Below, one piece after another: positions 51,564 to 62,089 of a DNA stretch of 64,000 bases. Each line of letters begins with the position of its first letter. Position 1 is the stretch's first letter. The position numbers were made by a program, and so were the translations under genes. The stretch lies in assembly GCF_019970045.1 (NCBI RefSeq), contig NZ_JAHXYI010000006.1, positions 372,001 to 436,000 of the forward strand. Reading direction: 5' to 3'. The stretch comes from Chryseobacterium sp. GVT01B (GTDB lineage Bacteria > Bacteroidota > Bacteroidia > Flavobacteriales > Weeksellaceae). Below the pieces are notes generated by a model. That model had not been told where the DNA came from. It worked only from the letters and a program-made list of their open reading frames with translations, and made no database searches.

Positions 51564-52655
51564 TTATACATTGAATCTGAAGTGCATGATGTCTCCATCC
51601 TGTACTACATATTCTTTACCTTCTACAGAAAGCTTTCCGGCTTCTTTGATTTTCACTTCAGAACCGTAAGTGATATAATCGTTGTACTTGATTACTTCTG
51701 CACGGATAAATCCTTTCTCAAAGTCTGTGTGGATTACTCCTGCAGCCTGTGGAGCTGTCCATCCCTGTCCAATAGTCCATGCTCTTACTTCTTTCACTCC
51801 AGCAGTAAAATAAGTCTGAAGTTTCAAAAGATCATAAGCTTTTCTGATCAAACGGTTAACTCCCGGCTCAGTAAGACCCAATTCTTCAAGGAAAATTTCT
51901 CTTTCTTCAAAAGTTTCAAGCTCATTGATATCAGCTTCTATCTGTGCTGCTAATACAACTACTTCTGCACCCTCATTCTTAGCCATCTCTTCAATCTTAC
52001 CAATCCAGTCATTTCCGTTTTTGATAGAATTTTCGTCTACATTACAAACGTAAAGCACAGGTTTATTGGTTAACAACTGAACTTCTCCAATAATTGCTTT
52101 TGTGAAATCATCGGTAGCAAATTCTCTTGCGTTTTTACCATCTTCAAGGAATTTCTGTAAATTCTGAAGTGTTTCGTAAGTAAGGATATCTTCTTTCTTC
52201 CCTGACTTGATGAATTTCTTAGCTTTTTCAACTGCTTTCCCTACTGTTTCAAGGTCTTTCAGCTGAAGCTCTATATCAATAATTTCTTTATCTCTTAAAG
52301 GATCTACAGAACCTTCAACGTGAATGATGTTTCCGTTATCAAAGCATCTTAAAACGTGAATAATTGCTTCACACTCACGGATATTAGCCAAGAACTGGTT
52401 CCCCAATCCTTCTCCTTTGCTGGCTCCTTTTACAAGACCTGCAATATCAACAATCTCAACTACAGCTGGTAAAACTCTCTCAGGTTTTACGATTTTCTCC
52501 AGTTCAAACAATCTCTGATCCGGTACAGAAACCGTCCCAAGGTTCGGTTCAATAGTACAGAAAGGATAGTTTGCTGATTGAGCTTTTGCATTACTCAAAC
52601 AGTTAAAAAGAGTTGATTTACCTACATTCGGCAGGCCTACGATTCCACATTTCAT
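51564..52655 (-). CDS. ychF: redox-regulated ATPase YchF
   Basis: Obg-related P-loop NTPase of the YchF/OLA1 subfamily that prefers ATP, 363 residues. G1 motif GLPNVGKST, G3 as DIAGLVKGASKGEGLG, coiled-coil region in the middle (about 135-200) and the C-terminal TGS domain (ends FRFNV), with the tell-tale AWTIGQGWTAPQAAGVIHTDFEKGFIRAEV. Cytoplasmic, ribosome-associated in other bacteria. It has a -7 box 90 bp upstream; the leader holds TTTAAGG-type intergenic repeats. Confidence 0.95.
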   Translation of the reverse strand: MKCGIVGLPNVGKSTLFNCLSNAKAQSANYPFCTIEPNLGTVSVPDQRLFELEKIVKPERVLPAVVEIVDIAGLVKGASKGEGLGNQFLANIRECEAIIHVLRCFDNGNIIHVEGSVDPLRDKEIIDIELQLKDLETVGKAVEKAKKFIKSGKKEDILTYETLQNLQKFLEDGKNAREFATDDFTKAIIGEVQLLTNKPVLYVCNVDENSIKNGNDWIGKIEEMAKNEGAEVVVLAAQIEADINELETFEEREIFLEELGLTEPGVNRLIRKAYDLLKLQTYFTAGVKEVRAWTIGQGWTAPQAAGVIHTDFEKGFIRAEVIKYNDYITYGSEVKIKEAGKLSVEGKEYVVQDGDIMHFRFNV

Positions 52656-52744
52656 ATTGTAAAATTCAAAGTTTAAGGTTTAGGGGTAACCCAAGGTTTC
52701 TCCAACTTTAAACATTGAACTCTGAACCTTGAATTACGAGTGTG

Positions 52745-52752
52745 CAAAGATA
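52745..52752 (-). promoter_or_regulatory. -7 box of ychF promoter
   Basis: TATCTTTG on the minus strand, exact consensus, 90 bp before the ATG. Confidence 0.6.
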
Positions 52753-52780
52753 GTGATTTTTGAGAGAGTTTCATAATAAA

Positions 52781-52809
52781 AAAATCTGCCAATATTCTGA
52801 CAGATTTTC
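52781..52809 (-). terminator. terminator after ferritin gene
   Basis: Stem AAAATCTG / CAGATTTT with an inner CA/TG pair, T-rich on the minus strand, 26 bp after the ferritin stop. Confidence 0.65.
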
Positions 52810-52834
52810 TAAAGGTTCGGATCCACCGGCTGTT

Positions 52835-53386
52835 TTATGGATTATCTCCCGTAGCATTCTGGGCCAGCGGAACATCATTCGGTGCTTCCTGTAAAGTTTT
52901 ATCTAAAGTAAATAAAGACTCATCGGTAGCTCTGTCACCACCAGCGATTTTTAATTTATCAATTAAGTTTTGAGCTAATGTTTCTTCTTCAATCTGTTCC
53001 TGCACAAACCACTGCATAAAATTCCACGTTGCCCAGTCTTTTTCTTCCATCGAAAGATCTACGATTCTGTAAATAGCGGTTGTATTGTCAACTTCATGTT
53101 TAAAAACGCCATCAAAACAGGCTGTAAGGCTGTCCGGATCTGCTGGAGGAGCTGGAATAGCATCTACTTTTGGTTTTCCGCCTCTGTTTAAAATGTATTC
53201 CATGAATTTGATTGAATGATTTCGCTCTTCCTGAGCATGGCGGTAAAGAAAGTTAGCAATTCCCTGATAGCCTTTATCATCGGCCCAAATTCCATAAGAT
53301 AAAAAAACGTGAGATGCATGAATCTCCTTATTCATCTGGTCACTAAGTGCTTTTTCCATGTTGGTGGAAAGTCTGTTAGTATTCAT
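52835..53386 (-). CDS. ftnA: ferritin
   Basis: Non-haem ferritin that stores iron in a 24-subunit shell and oxidises Fe2+. 183 residues. Ferroxidase-site residues include E20 (MNKEIHA), the E-x-x-H pair in QEERNHSIKF, and E in VQEQIEEETLA. The C-terminal tail of about 20 residues after the last helix (TLQEAPNDVPLAQ) is longer than the E. coli FtnA tail. The promoter region contains two palindromes; regulation by iron is expected but no Fur box is obvious. Confidence 0.93.
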   Translation of the reverse strand: MNTNRLSTNMEKALSDQMNKEIHASHVFLSYGIWADDKGYQGIANFLYRHAQEERNHSIKFMEYILNRGGKPKVDAIPAPPADPDSLTACFDGVFKHEVDNTTAIYRIVDLSMEEKDWATWNFMQWFVQEQIEEETLAQNLIDKLKIAGGDRATDESLFTLDKTLQEAPNDVPLAQNATGDNP

Positions 53387-53414
53387 AATGTTATATTTTG
53401 GTGATTATGGGATG

Positions 53415-53459
53415 AATCATGCAAAAATGATTCCGATGCAATTTATGTTTTAAACATAA
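53415..53459 (-). promoter_or_regulatory. two palindromes upstream of ferritin gene
   Basis: AATCAT-n6-ATGATT at 53415-53432 and a 17-bp palindrome TTATGTTT-T-AAACATAA at 53443-53459. A TTTTTG stretch resembling a -7 box overlaps the first. Candidate operators. Confidence 0.4.
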
Positions 53460-53527
53460 TTATTTATTTGCGTTTTTTATTTAATTGAAAATCATTATTT
53501 TAAACTGATAATTTATAGTTATTCTAA

Positions 53528-53566
53528 AATAAAAACCCAGTTCTATTGGAGAACTGGGTTTTTATT
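53528..53566. terminator. terminator after GH10-like gene
   Basis: Fourteen-base perfect stem AAAAACCCAGTTCT / AGAACTGGGTTTTT with an ATTGG loop and T-rich flanks, 60 bp after the stop of the minus-strand gene. Confidence 0.8.
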
Positions 53567-53572
53567 TATCAT

Positions 53573-53602
53573 TGAGGCTTCACCTAAAGGTTCGCAATGA
53601 CA
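53573..53602 (-). repeat. dispersed intergenic repeat, copy C (diverged)
   Basis: On the minus strand begins TGTCATTGCGAACC and ends GTGAAGCCTCA. The first 11 bases are identical to copy B and the GAAGC..CTCA end is shared. Confidence 0.5.
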
Positions 53603-53626
53603 TATTTAGAGTGAGTCTTATCCCAA

Positions 53627-55237
53627 CTATTTAATTCTTCTTGCTGTATAGTCACTTTCATTTCCTAATCTGTCGATAGCTTTTATAGCAACTGCACTCA
53701 GCTTTTTACCGTCTTTAAATTTAGGAATGTCTTTTGAAAGGGTATCCAGCGTCAAAATTTCGGTTTGCCATACTCCACTGTATTGAGTAAAAAGAACCCA
53801 CTGGAAAACATCAGCAGCATTTTTTGTACTCCAGCTTGTCTGTGCAAAGCTTCCGTTGTCTGCAATAAACAATGTAGGAGTCTGCAGTGGAACGGTCTTT
53901 ATCCATGGAGATTTTGGCACTAATGCTTTTTCACTGTACGGCCCGTTTTTCAAAGCAGGCAGCATATTCGGATTTTTAGTAAGTCCTGCAATACTCCAGT
54001 GAATTTCTCCGGCATCATTTTTCAGGATATTTCTGGAGATTGCAATCTGGTTTTTAATTTCTGTTGGACGGTCTGATACTTTAACCTCAACAGTGTTCAA
54101 TCCCGGCCATAAGTGACGGTTCATTGTGTTTTCAGACTGCCACCAGCTTAACAGGGCTTCAAAACTTTGTCCTTTGGAATCAATAGGCCAGTAAAGCTGT
54201 GGTGAAAAGTAATCTACCCAGCCTTTATTTAACCATAATTTAGCATCTGCATACAACTCGTCATATTGTGAAGATCCTACCACTCCTGCAGGATATCCGG
54301 GTTTCCAGATTCCAAATGGACTGATCCCGAATCTTACATTACTTTTTTCGGCATGGATTTCTTTATAGATACGCTCTACAAATTTGTTAACGTTATCTCT
54401 TCTCCAGTCTGCTCTGGATAATGTACCGCCACTGTTTACATAAGCATTCCATGTTGCATTATCAGGAAAATCGGCTCCTCTGTTATAGGTTGCATAAGGA
54501 TAGAAATAATCATCAAAGTGTACGGCATCAATGTCATATCTTTTCACAATGTCTCTTACTACATTGGATACATGGCCTTGTGTTTTCGGATTGGCGGGAT
54601 CAAACCAGTACATTCCGTTTTTTAATCTTAAAACAGTATCAGACAGTTTATTGGCCATTGACAGATTATTCACAGCACCACCGTTGGTATGGTGTGCGCG
54701 GTAAGGGTTTAACCAGACATGCAGTTCCAAACCTCTTTTGTGAGCTTCTTCTATCCAGAACTGAAGTGGATCATAGTTCGGAAATGGCACCTTTCCGGTT
54801 TCGCCGGTCAGAAAGTAAGACCAAGGTTCAATATTACTTGTATAGAGGGCATCCGCTGAAGGTCTGATCTGAAAAATAGCAGCATTGAAATTATTATCTC
54901 TCAACATATCAAGCATACTGATTGCTTCTGCTTTCTGCTGTTCTACCGTAAGATCATTTCTTGAAGGCCAGTTGATATTGGCTACACTAGCGATCCATGC
55001 TCCACGAAATTCTCTTTTGATTTCCGGAAGATTGGTTCTGAAATTTTCTTCAGTTGAGGCTGTAGTTCCTGTAGACGGTTTTGTTGTTACAACAGGTACT
55101 TTTGGCGGGGTTGTATTATTGGTGGGTTTTGTAGGATTCTTCGTTGAAGGTGTTTTTACAACATTGTTCTGAACGGAACAAGAGGTAGTGTAAGATGCAA
55201 AAACGCCCAATAAAACGATAAGTTTTAATTTATTCAT
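53627..55237 (-). CDS. GH10-like (DUF187 / YngK family) glycoside hydrolase lipoprotein
   Basis: 536 residues from the ATG at 55237; ATGs at 55243 and a GTG at 55249 are alternatives. Lipobox YTTSC with the acylated cysteine near residue 20, then a Thr/Pro-rich linker (residues 30-60). The hydrolase domain contains REFRGAWIASVANINWPS, the active-site region YDIDAVHFDDYFYPY and GISPFGIWKPGYP; the C-terminal ~80 residues form a beta domain. YngK-family enzymes are thought to be surface glycosidases on peptidoglycan or other glycans; the substrate is unknown. A -7 box lies over the first codons of the upstream alternative start. Confidence 0.87.
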   Translation of the reverse strand: MNKLKLIVLLGVFASYTTSCSVQNNVVKTPSTKNPTKPTNNTTPPKVPVVTTKPSTGTTASTEENFRTNLPEIKREFRGAWIASVANINWPSRNDLTVEQQKAEAISMLDMLRDNNFNAAIFQIRPSADALYTSNIEPWSYFLTGETGKVPFPNYDPLQFWIEEAHKRGLELHVWLNPYRAHHTNGGAVNNLSMANKLSDTVLRLKNGMYWFDPANPKTQGHVSNVVRDIVKRYDIDAVHFDDYFYPYATYNRGADFPDNATWNAYVNSGGTLSRADWRRDNVNKFVERIYKEIHAEKSNVRFGISPFGIWKPGYPAGVVGSSQYDELYADAKLWLNKGWVDYFSPQLYWPIDSKGQSFEALLSWWQSENTMNRHLWPGLNTVEVKVSDRPTEIKNQIAISRNILKNDAGEIHWSIAGLTKNPNMLPALKNGPYSEKALVPKSPWIKTVPLQTPTLFIADNGSFAQTSWSTKNAADVFQWVLFTQYSGVWQTEILTLDTLSKDIPKFKDGKKLSAVAIKAIDRLGNESDYTARRIK

Positions 55238-55248
55238 TCTCATAGTCA

Positions 55249-55256
55249 CAAAACTA
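55249..55256 (-). promoter_or_regulatory. -7 box of GH10-like gene
   Basis: TAGTTTTG on the minus strand, exact consensus, ending 5 bp before the ATG at 55243 and 11 bp before the chosen ATG at 55237. Confidence 0.55.
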
Positions 55257-55323
55257 CTTTAAAATTTATTTTTATTTTCAGAGATTATTATGCCAAAATA
55301 AGCATTTTAATGGGTTGACACAG

Positions 55324-55355
55324 AAAAAAAGCCCCGAAAATCGAGGCTTTATTAT
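55324..55355 (-). terminator. terminator after typA
   Basis: Imperfect stem AAAGCC-CCGA / TCGA-GGCTTT (one mismatch) with an AAA loop; T-rich on the minus strand. Confidence 0.65.
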
Positions 55356-55372
55356 ATTTTAAGAATTTCGGA

Positions 55373-57178
55373 TTATGCTTTCGCTCCTCTTTCTACTCTT
55401 TTTCTTTCTTCTTCTGAAAGGATTTTCTTTCTCATTCTGATGAAGTTTGGAGTTACCTCAATAGCTTCATCCCCTTGGATATATTCCATACATTCTTCAA
55501 GAGAGAATAAGATTTTCGGAGCAACACCAGTATCTTTATCTTTTCCAGAAGCTCTCATGTTGTTCAACTGTTTTGCTTCTACGATGTTTACTACCAAATC
55601 TCCCGGCTTGTTTTGCTCACCGATGATCATTCCTGTGTAGATTTCCTCACCCGGATCAACGAAGAACTTACCTCTATCCTGTAATTTAGCGATAGAATAT
55701 TCTGTAGCAGGACCTGTAGTTTTGCTGATCAAAACACCATTGTTTCTTCCAGGAATAGTTCCTTTGAAAGGCTTATATTCTGTAAAACGGTGTGCCATAA
55801 TAGCTTCCCCTGCAGTAGCTGTCAACATCTGAGAACGTAGTCCGATCAAACCTCTTGAAGGAATTTCAAACTCCATGTGCTGCATTTCACCTTTAGTTTC
55901 CATGATGTGAAGGTCACCTTTTCTCTGAGTTGCCAAGTCGATTACTCTTGAAGCAAATTCTTCAGGAACGTCAACAACTAAAGATTCATAAGGCTCACAT
56001 TTTTCACCATCAATTTCTTTGAAGATTACCTGTGGCTGACCAATAGTCATTTCATAACCTTCTCTTCTCATTGTTTCGATCAAAACTGATAAGTGAAGAA
56101 TACCTCTACCGAAAACAAGGAATGTGTTCGCATCGTCTGTCTGCTGAACTCTTAATGCCAAGTTCTTTTCTAATTCTTTTGTTAATCTTTCTTTCAGGTG
56201 GTTAGAAGTAACATATTTACCATCTTTACCGAAGAAAGGTGAGTTGTTGATAGAGAACGTCATGTTCAACGTAGGCTCGTCAATGGCAGTTCTTTCCAAT
56301 GGTTCAGGATTTTCAAGATCAACGAATGAATCACCAATCTGGAAAGCATCAAAACCTACTACAGCACAGATATCTCCTGCTTTTACTTCAGTTACTTTTT
56401 TCTTTCCTAATCCTTCGAAAACGTAAAGTTCTTTTACTTTTCCTTTTACAATTTTACCTTCAGCCTGAGCAAGACCAATCCACTGAGATTCTTTGATCTC
56501 ACCTCTTGTCACTTTCCCGATTGCAATTCTTCCTAAGAAAGAAGAGAAATCAAGAGAAGTAATCTGCATCTGAAGATTTCCTTCTGTTACTTTCGGTTCA
56601 GGAACATATTGTAAAATACCATCTAATAGTGGTAAAATGTCTTCAGTCTGCTCTAATGAAGTGTTGAACCAACCTTGTTTTGAAGATCCGTAGAATGTAG
56701 GGAAATCCAATTGCTCTTCTGTAGCCTCAAGGTTGAAGAATAAATCAAATACCTTATCATGAACTTCGTCAGGGCGGCAGTTTGGCTTATCTACTTTATT
56801 GATAACCACTAATGGTCTCAATCCTAATTCCAATGCTTTCTGTAGTACGAATCTTGTTTGTGGCATTGGTCCTTCGAACGCATCTACCAACAAAATAACC
56901 CCATCAGCCATTTTCAATACTCTTTCTACTTCTCCACCAAAATCGGCGTGACCAGGAGTATCAATTACGTTAATTTTTGTGTCTTTATAAGTAACAGAAA
57001 TATTCTTGGATAAGATAGTGATCCCTCTTTCTCTTTCAAGATCGTTGTTATCCATAATTAACTCCCCACTCTCCTGATTTTCTCTGAAAATGTTGGTAGC
57101 GTGAATGATCTTGTCAACCAAAGTCGTCTTTCCGTGGTCAACGTGTGCGATAATCGCAATATTTCTAATGTTTTGCAT
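55373..57178 (-). CDS. typA: translational GTPase TypA/BipA
   Basis: Ribosome-binding GTPase, 601 residues, standard length. G1 AHVDHGKTTLVD, G2 in RERGITI, G3 DTPGHADFGGE, G4 NKVDKP; then domains related to EF-G and the TypA-specific C-terminal domain. Implicated in stress adaptation and ribosome assembly at low temperature in other bacteria. Good -7 box at 57198-57205. Confidence 0.96.
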   Translation of the reverse strand: MQNIRNIAIIAHVDHGKTTLVDKIIHATNIFRENQESGELIMDNNDLERERGITILSKNISVTYKDTKINVIDTPGHADFGGEVERVLKMADGVILLVDAFEGPMPQTRFVLQKALELGLRPLVVINKVDKPNCRPDEVHDKVFDLFFNLEATEEQLDFPTFYGSSKQGWFNTSLEQTEDILPLLDGILQYVPEPKVTEGNLQMQITSLDFSSFLGRIAIGKVTRGEIKESQWIGLAQAEGKIVKGKVKELYVFEGLGKKKVTEVKAGDICAVVGFDAFQIGDSFVDLENPEPLERTAIDEPTLNMTFSINNSPFFGKDGKYVTSNHLKERLTKELEKNLALRVQQTDDANTFLVFGRGILHLSVLIETMRREGYEMTIGQPQVIFKEIDGEKCEPYESLVVDVPEEFASRVIDLATQRKGDLHIMETKGEMQHMEFEIPSRGLIGLRSQMLTATAGEAIMAHRFTEYKPFKGTIPGRNNGVLISKTTGPATEYSIAKLQDRGKFFVDPGEEIYTGMIIGEQNKPGDLVVNIVEAKQLNNMRASGKDKDTGVAPKILFSLEECMEYIQGDEAIEVTPNFIRMRKKILSEEERKRVERGAKA

Positions 57179-57197
57179 AAAAGATTTTTACGGGTGC

Positions 57198-57205
57198 AAA
57201 AGTAG
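57198..57205 (-). promoter_or_regulatory. -7 box of typA promoter
   Basis: TACTTTTG on the minus strand, exact consensus, 20 bp before the ATG. Confidence 0.6.
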
Positions 57206-57476
57206 TGATTTTTAATGAAAAAATATTTACTTATGCAAATATTTAATATTATGTTTAAAATACTTATTTACAAGACAATAAAAAAATGGTGTTAAAAAAC
57301 ACTGTTTAAATTATCTATGTGCATGTCATTTCTACCATGAATCTATTACAGGCAGTTCTCCACATATAATATCATATCCAGATTCCTGATATTGTTTGTT
57401 TATTTGTTATTAGCATAATAAAATAATATTATTTTAAAATATTTAACATTAAAAAAACAACATGGGTTTCTTTATA

Positions 57477-57728
57477 TCAATATCTTATCAATCGGTAAAA
57501 AAGTACCAGATCAATTAAAACCACGATAAAAAATTTCACAAGAAATGATTTTTTAGAAACTTTATGATTGAAGATAATCATTCCGGAAGCAGCTCCTACA
57601 ACGCCTATAAGAGAAATTCCTAAAAGCGTATTTTCTGAAATTCTCCATTGCTGTTTTCTGGCTTGCCATTTATCAAAACCAAAGACACCAAATGTAATCA
57701 GATTAGCGATCAATAGAAAAGGAATCAT
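57477..57728 (-). CDS. DUF1294 family membrane protein
   Basis: 83 residues. Family features: ITFGVFGFDKWQARKQQWRISENTLLGISLIGVVGAASGMIIFNHK, with the FDKxxA and ISExxL motifs, and three hydrophobic segments. The family has no assigned function. Single gene with a -7 box 19 bp upstream. Confidence 0.88.
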   Translation of the reverse strand: MIPFLLIANLITFGVFGFDKWQARKQQWRISENTLLGISLIGVVGAASGMIIFNHKVSKKSFLVKFFIVVLIDLVLFYRLIRY

Positions 57729-57746
57729 TTTAAACTTAATTTAAAG

Positions 57747-57754
57747 CAAAAATA
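57747..57754 (-). promoter_or_regulatory. -7 box of DUF1294 gene
   Basis: TATTTTTG on the minus strand, exact consensus, 19 bp before the ATG. Confidence 0.5.
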
Positions 57755-57809
57755 AAGTTTAATTTATATATAAGAAGAAACGGAAATTTAAATTCAATAC
57801 AAAACGAGA

Positions 57810-57840
57810 TTTGTACTGCAGTCAGAATTATTTAATTTTG
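57810..57840 (+). promoter_or_regulatory. promoter of the 57864 gene
   Basis: TTTG at 57810-57813, 19-bp spacer, TAATTTTG at 57833-57840. Both boxes and the spacing match the consensus; 24 bp before the ATG. Confidence 0.7.
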
Positions 57841-57851
57841 CCCTCTGTTAA

Positions 57852-58220
<369 letters not shown>

Positions 58221-58250
58221 TTTTGTCACCAGGTCAAATAAAGTTTATAA

Positions 58251-58284
58251 AAATAAAAAGGGCTGCCTTTATCAAGACAGCCCT
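58251..58284 (-). terminator. terminator after YceI gene
   Basis: Stem AGGGCTG / CAGCCCT extended by CTT/AAG with one mismatch; TTTTTATTT tail on the minus strand. Confidence 0.7.
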
Positions 58285-58307
58285 GTAGTTATTACAATTT
58301 CAATAAC

Positions 58308-58985
58308 TTATTTTTTAGCTTTTACATCGATAGCAATCTCGATATCTTTGCTGATCATCCATTCTGCCGGATCTGCTTCTGAAGTACCAAATTTAAGTCC
58401 CCAGTCTGCTCTGTTTACTGTAAATTTAGCCTGAATAGCAGCTGAATTTTCTGCTACATCTACTTTAGCAGGGAAAGTAACATTCATTGTTTTTCCTGAT
58501 AATGTAAGGTTTCCGCTTACTGTTTTATTAGCTCCTGCTACAGCATCTTTTGGTGCTTCTTTTAAATCTGTAACACTTGTAATTTTGAAATCTGAAGTAG
58601 GGTTTTTCGCTACATCAAAGAAATCAGGATTTTTCAGGTGAGCTTCAAGATCTGCTGGTTTTTTATCTTTTTCTGTTACTGAAGCAGGATCTACTTTGAT
58701 AGAGTTCATATCGATTACGAAATTTCCTGCAGAAACCTGCCCTCCATCAACACTAAGATCTCCAGATTTTACAGTAAGTGTTCCCCAACGTGGAGCCATT
58801 CCTCCTTTGTGGGTAGCCTTCCAGTTTACTACTGAACCTACTGTATCTACTGCAAGTACTTCACCTTTGCTCTCTGCTACTGTTTGCTCCTGAGCTGTAG
58901 CAGCAGCATCTGCCGTTTTTCCTTTATCACATGATGCTAAAAGCAATCCTACTCCTACTAATGCAATTACGCTAATTTTTTTCAT
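58308..58985 (-). CDS. YceI family lipoprotein
   Basis: 225 residues from the ATG at 58985; the longer frame from 59084 runs through the -7 box and is rejected. Lipoprotein signal ending LLASC. The YceI beta-barrel includes VDTVGSVVNWKATHKGG and FVIDMNSIKVDP, with FDVAKNPTSDFKITSV and the final KDIEIAIDVKA. Family members bind isoprenoid-like lipids. Located in the periplasm, anchored to a membrane. Confidence 0.92.
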   Translation of the reverse strand: MKKISVIALVGVGLLLASCDKGKTADAAATAQEQTVAESKGEVLAVDTVGSVVNWKATHKGGMAPRWGTLTVKSGDLSVDGGQVSAGNFVIDMNSIKVDPASVTEKDKKPADLEAHLKNPDFFDVAKNPTSDFKITSVTDLKEAPKDAVAGANKTVSGNLTLSGKTMNVTFPAKVDVAENSAAIQAKFTVNRADWGLKFGTSEADPAEWMISKDIEIAIDVKAKK

Positions 58986-59031
58986 ATTGAACTGTTTAAA
59001 AAGTTTGTTGAAATTTTGTTGTTTTCGGGTA

Positions 59032-59039
59032 CAAAAATA
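59032..59039 (-). promoter_or_regulatory. -7 box of YceI gene
   Basis: TATTTTTG on the minus strand, exact consensus, 46 bp before the ATG at 58985. Confidence 0.55.
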
Positions 59040-59259
59040 GAAAAACCAATTCGGAGGTACCTTATCATACATCAAGAAATACAATATTTATATTATTTGC
59101 AGTTGTAAATCCACTTACTAAACACCGCTATTCACATAACTGTTTGAGAAATCCTGATCCTTTATTGTTTCATTGCATTTTGTAGAAACCAGATTTTATA
59201 AACGAATTCCAATTTTTTCTCATTCCAAAATACTATTTTAGCTATCCGAAAACAGAACA

Positions 59260-61383
59260 ATGACGACCGTAGAATTTATACAGAAGCAGCTCAACATTTC
59301 TGAAAAGAGCATCAACAATACTTTACAATTATTAGCAGAAGACTGCACCATCCCATTTATTTCACGTTACCGAAAAGATAAAACCGGGAATCTCGATGAA
59401 ATACAGATCGAACAAATATCAAAGATCAGCAAACAGTTTGAAGACATTATCAAGAGAAAAGAATCTATCTTAAAATCTATAGAAGAACAGAATGCACTAA
59501 GTCCTGAGCTTCAACAGAGAATTGAAGGCAGCTTTGATATTCAGGAGCTGGAAGATCTATATCTTCCGTTCAAAAAACGCAAAAAAACAAAAGCCGATAC
59601 CGCTAAAGAAAAAGGATTGGAACCTTTAGCAAGGATCATTATGAGTCAGAAAAATAATGACATCCAATTTCTGGCTTCAAAATATCTGAATAATGATGTT
59701 ACCTCCGAAGAAGAAGCGCTTCAGGGAGCAAGAGACATCATGGCAGAATGGATTAACGAAAATATGTATGTCCGTAAGAATCTCCGCAGACTCTTTCAGC
59801 GGAAGGCAGTTGTTACTTCCAAAGTTGTAAAAGCTAAAAAAGATGAGGAAGATGCTCAAAAATTCTCCCAATATTTTGAATGGGAAGAAAGCCTTAGCAG
59901 AACGCCTTCTCACAGACTTCTGGCCATGTTACGAGCGGAAGCGGAGGGCTTTGTAAAAACAAACGTAGGAGTAGATAAGGAAGAAGTCATTGATTTTATT
60001 GAAAAAGCGATTATAAAATCTAACAATGAAAGTTCAGACCAAATTGCATTGGCCATAAAAGACAGTTATAAAAGACTTCTGGAACCCGCTATCTCCAATG
60101 AAGCATTACAGGAAGCCAAAGAAAAAGCAGATAAAAAAGCAATTGAAATATTCTCTGAAAATTTAAGTCAGCTTTTGCTTGCTCCTCCTTTAGGAGAGAA
60201 AAGAATCCTGGCAATAGACCCGGGATACAAAAGCGGATGCAAAGTGGTGTGTCTGGATGAAAAAGGAGATTTACTGCACAATGAAACTCTTTATCCTCAT
60301 GCTCCGCAGAATGAAAGCGGGATGGCTATGAAAAAGATACGTTCTATGGTGAATGCTTATAATATTGAAGCAATCTCTATCGGTAACGGAACAGCAAGTC
60401 GTGAGACAGAATTTTTTATCAAAAAGATTGCTTTCGATAAACCGCTGCAGGTTTTTGTAGTTTCAGAAGCCGGAGCTTCAGTATATTCTGCCAGTAAAAT
60501 TGCGAGAGAAGAGTTCCCAACATATGATGTAACGGTGCGTGGAGCAGTTTCTATCGGAAGAAGACTTTCTGATCCATTAGCAGAATTGGTAAAGATTGAT
60601 GCCAAATCTATTGGAGTTGGTCAATACCAACACGATGTAGATCAAACCCAACTGAAAAATGAATTGGATTCTACAGTGATGAAATGTGTAAATTCTGTGG
60701 GAATTAATTTAAATACAGCAAGTAAATCTCTTTTAAGCTATGTTTCCGGAATTGGCGAGAAAATGGCGGAAAACATTGTCAATTACCGCGCTGAAAACGG
60801 AGCATTTGAAGATAGAAAACAGCTTAAAAAAGTTCCGAGACTTGGAGAAAAAGCTTTTCAGCAGGCAGCCGCGTTTGTAAGAATTGCGAATGCTAAAAAC
60901 CCACTGGATAATTCCGCTGTACATCCGGAAGCTTATGGAATTGTAGAAAAAATAGCCAAAGATTTAGGAATTAAAACCCATGAACTGATCGCCAATAAGG
61001 AAAAAATAGCTCTTGTAAAACCGGAAAGTTATATCACGGGTGAAATCGGGATTCTAGGAATCAAAGATATTTTAAAAGAACTTGAAAAACCAGGATTGGA
61101 CCCAAGAAAGGCTGCCAAAGTATTTGAATTTGATCCTACTGTTAAAAGCATTAAAGATTTGAAAGCAGGCATGATTCTTCCTGGAATTGTCAACAATATT
61201 ACAGCGTTCGGATGTTTTGTAGATCTTGGAATCAAAGAAAGCGGATTGGTTCATATTTCTCAGCTGAAAGATGGTTTTGTATCAGATGTCAATGAAGTGG
61301 TAAAACTCCACCAGCATGTTCGTGTAAAGGTAACCGAAGTAGATGAAGCAAGAAAAAGAGTGCAGCTGAGCATGATTTTGTAA
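59260..61383 (+). CDS. tex: RNA-binding transcriptional accessory protein Tex
   Basis: 707 residues, close to the usual family length. N-terminal helical Tex domain, a YqgF/RNase H-like domain (LAIDPGYKSGCKVVCLD, residues about 325-450), helix-hairpin-helix segments (SYVSGIGEKMAENIVNY) and a C-terminal S1 RNA-binding domain (GMILPGIVNNITAFGCFVDLGI). Tex affects transcription in other bacteria. Cytoplasmic. The HAD hydrolase gene follows. Confidence 0.95.
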   Translation: MTTVEFIQKQLNISEKSINNTLQLLAEDCTIPFISRYRKDKTGNLDEIQIEQISKISKQFEDIIKRKESILKSIEEQNALSPELQQRIEGSFDIQELEDLYLPFKKRKKTKADTAKEKGLEPLARIIMSQKNNDIQFLASKYLNNDVTSEEEALQGARDIMAEWINENMYVRKNLRRLFQRKAVVTSKVVKAKKDEEDAQKFSQYFEWEESLSRTPSHRLLAMLRAEAEGFVKTNVGVDKEEVIDFIEKAIIKSNNESSDQIALAIKDSYKRLLEPAISNEALQEAKEKADKKAIEIFSENLSQLLLAPPLGEKRILAIDPGYKSGCKVVCLDEKGDLLHNETLYPHAPQNESGMAMKKIRSMVNAYNIEAISIGNGTASRETEFFIKKIAFDKPLQVFVVSEAGASVYSASKIAREEFPTYDVTVRGAVSIGRRLSDPLAELVKIDAKSIGVGQYQHDVDQTQLKNELDSTVMKCVNSVGINLNTASKSLLSYVSGIGEKMAENIVNYRAENGAFEDRKQLKKVPRLGEKAFQQAAAFVRIANAKNPLDNSAVHPEAYGIVEKIAKDLGIKTHELIANKEKIALVKPESYITGEIGILGIKDILKELEKPGLDPRKAAKVFEFDPTVKSIKDLKAGMILPGIVNNITAFGCFVDLGIKESGLVHISQLKDGFVSDVNEVVKLHQHVRVKVTEVDEARKRVQLSMIL

Positions 61384-62076
<693 letters not shown>

Positions 62077-62089
62077 TGAAATCTTATTC

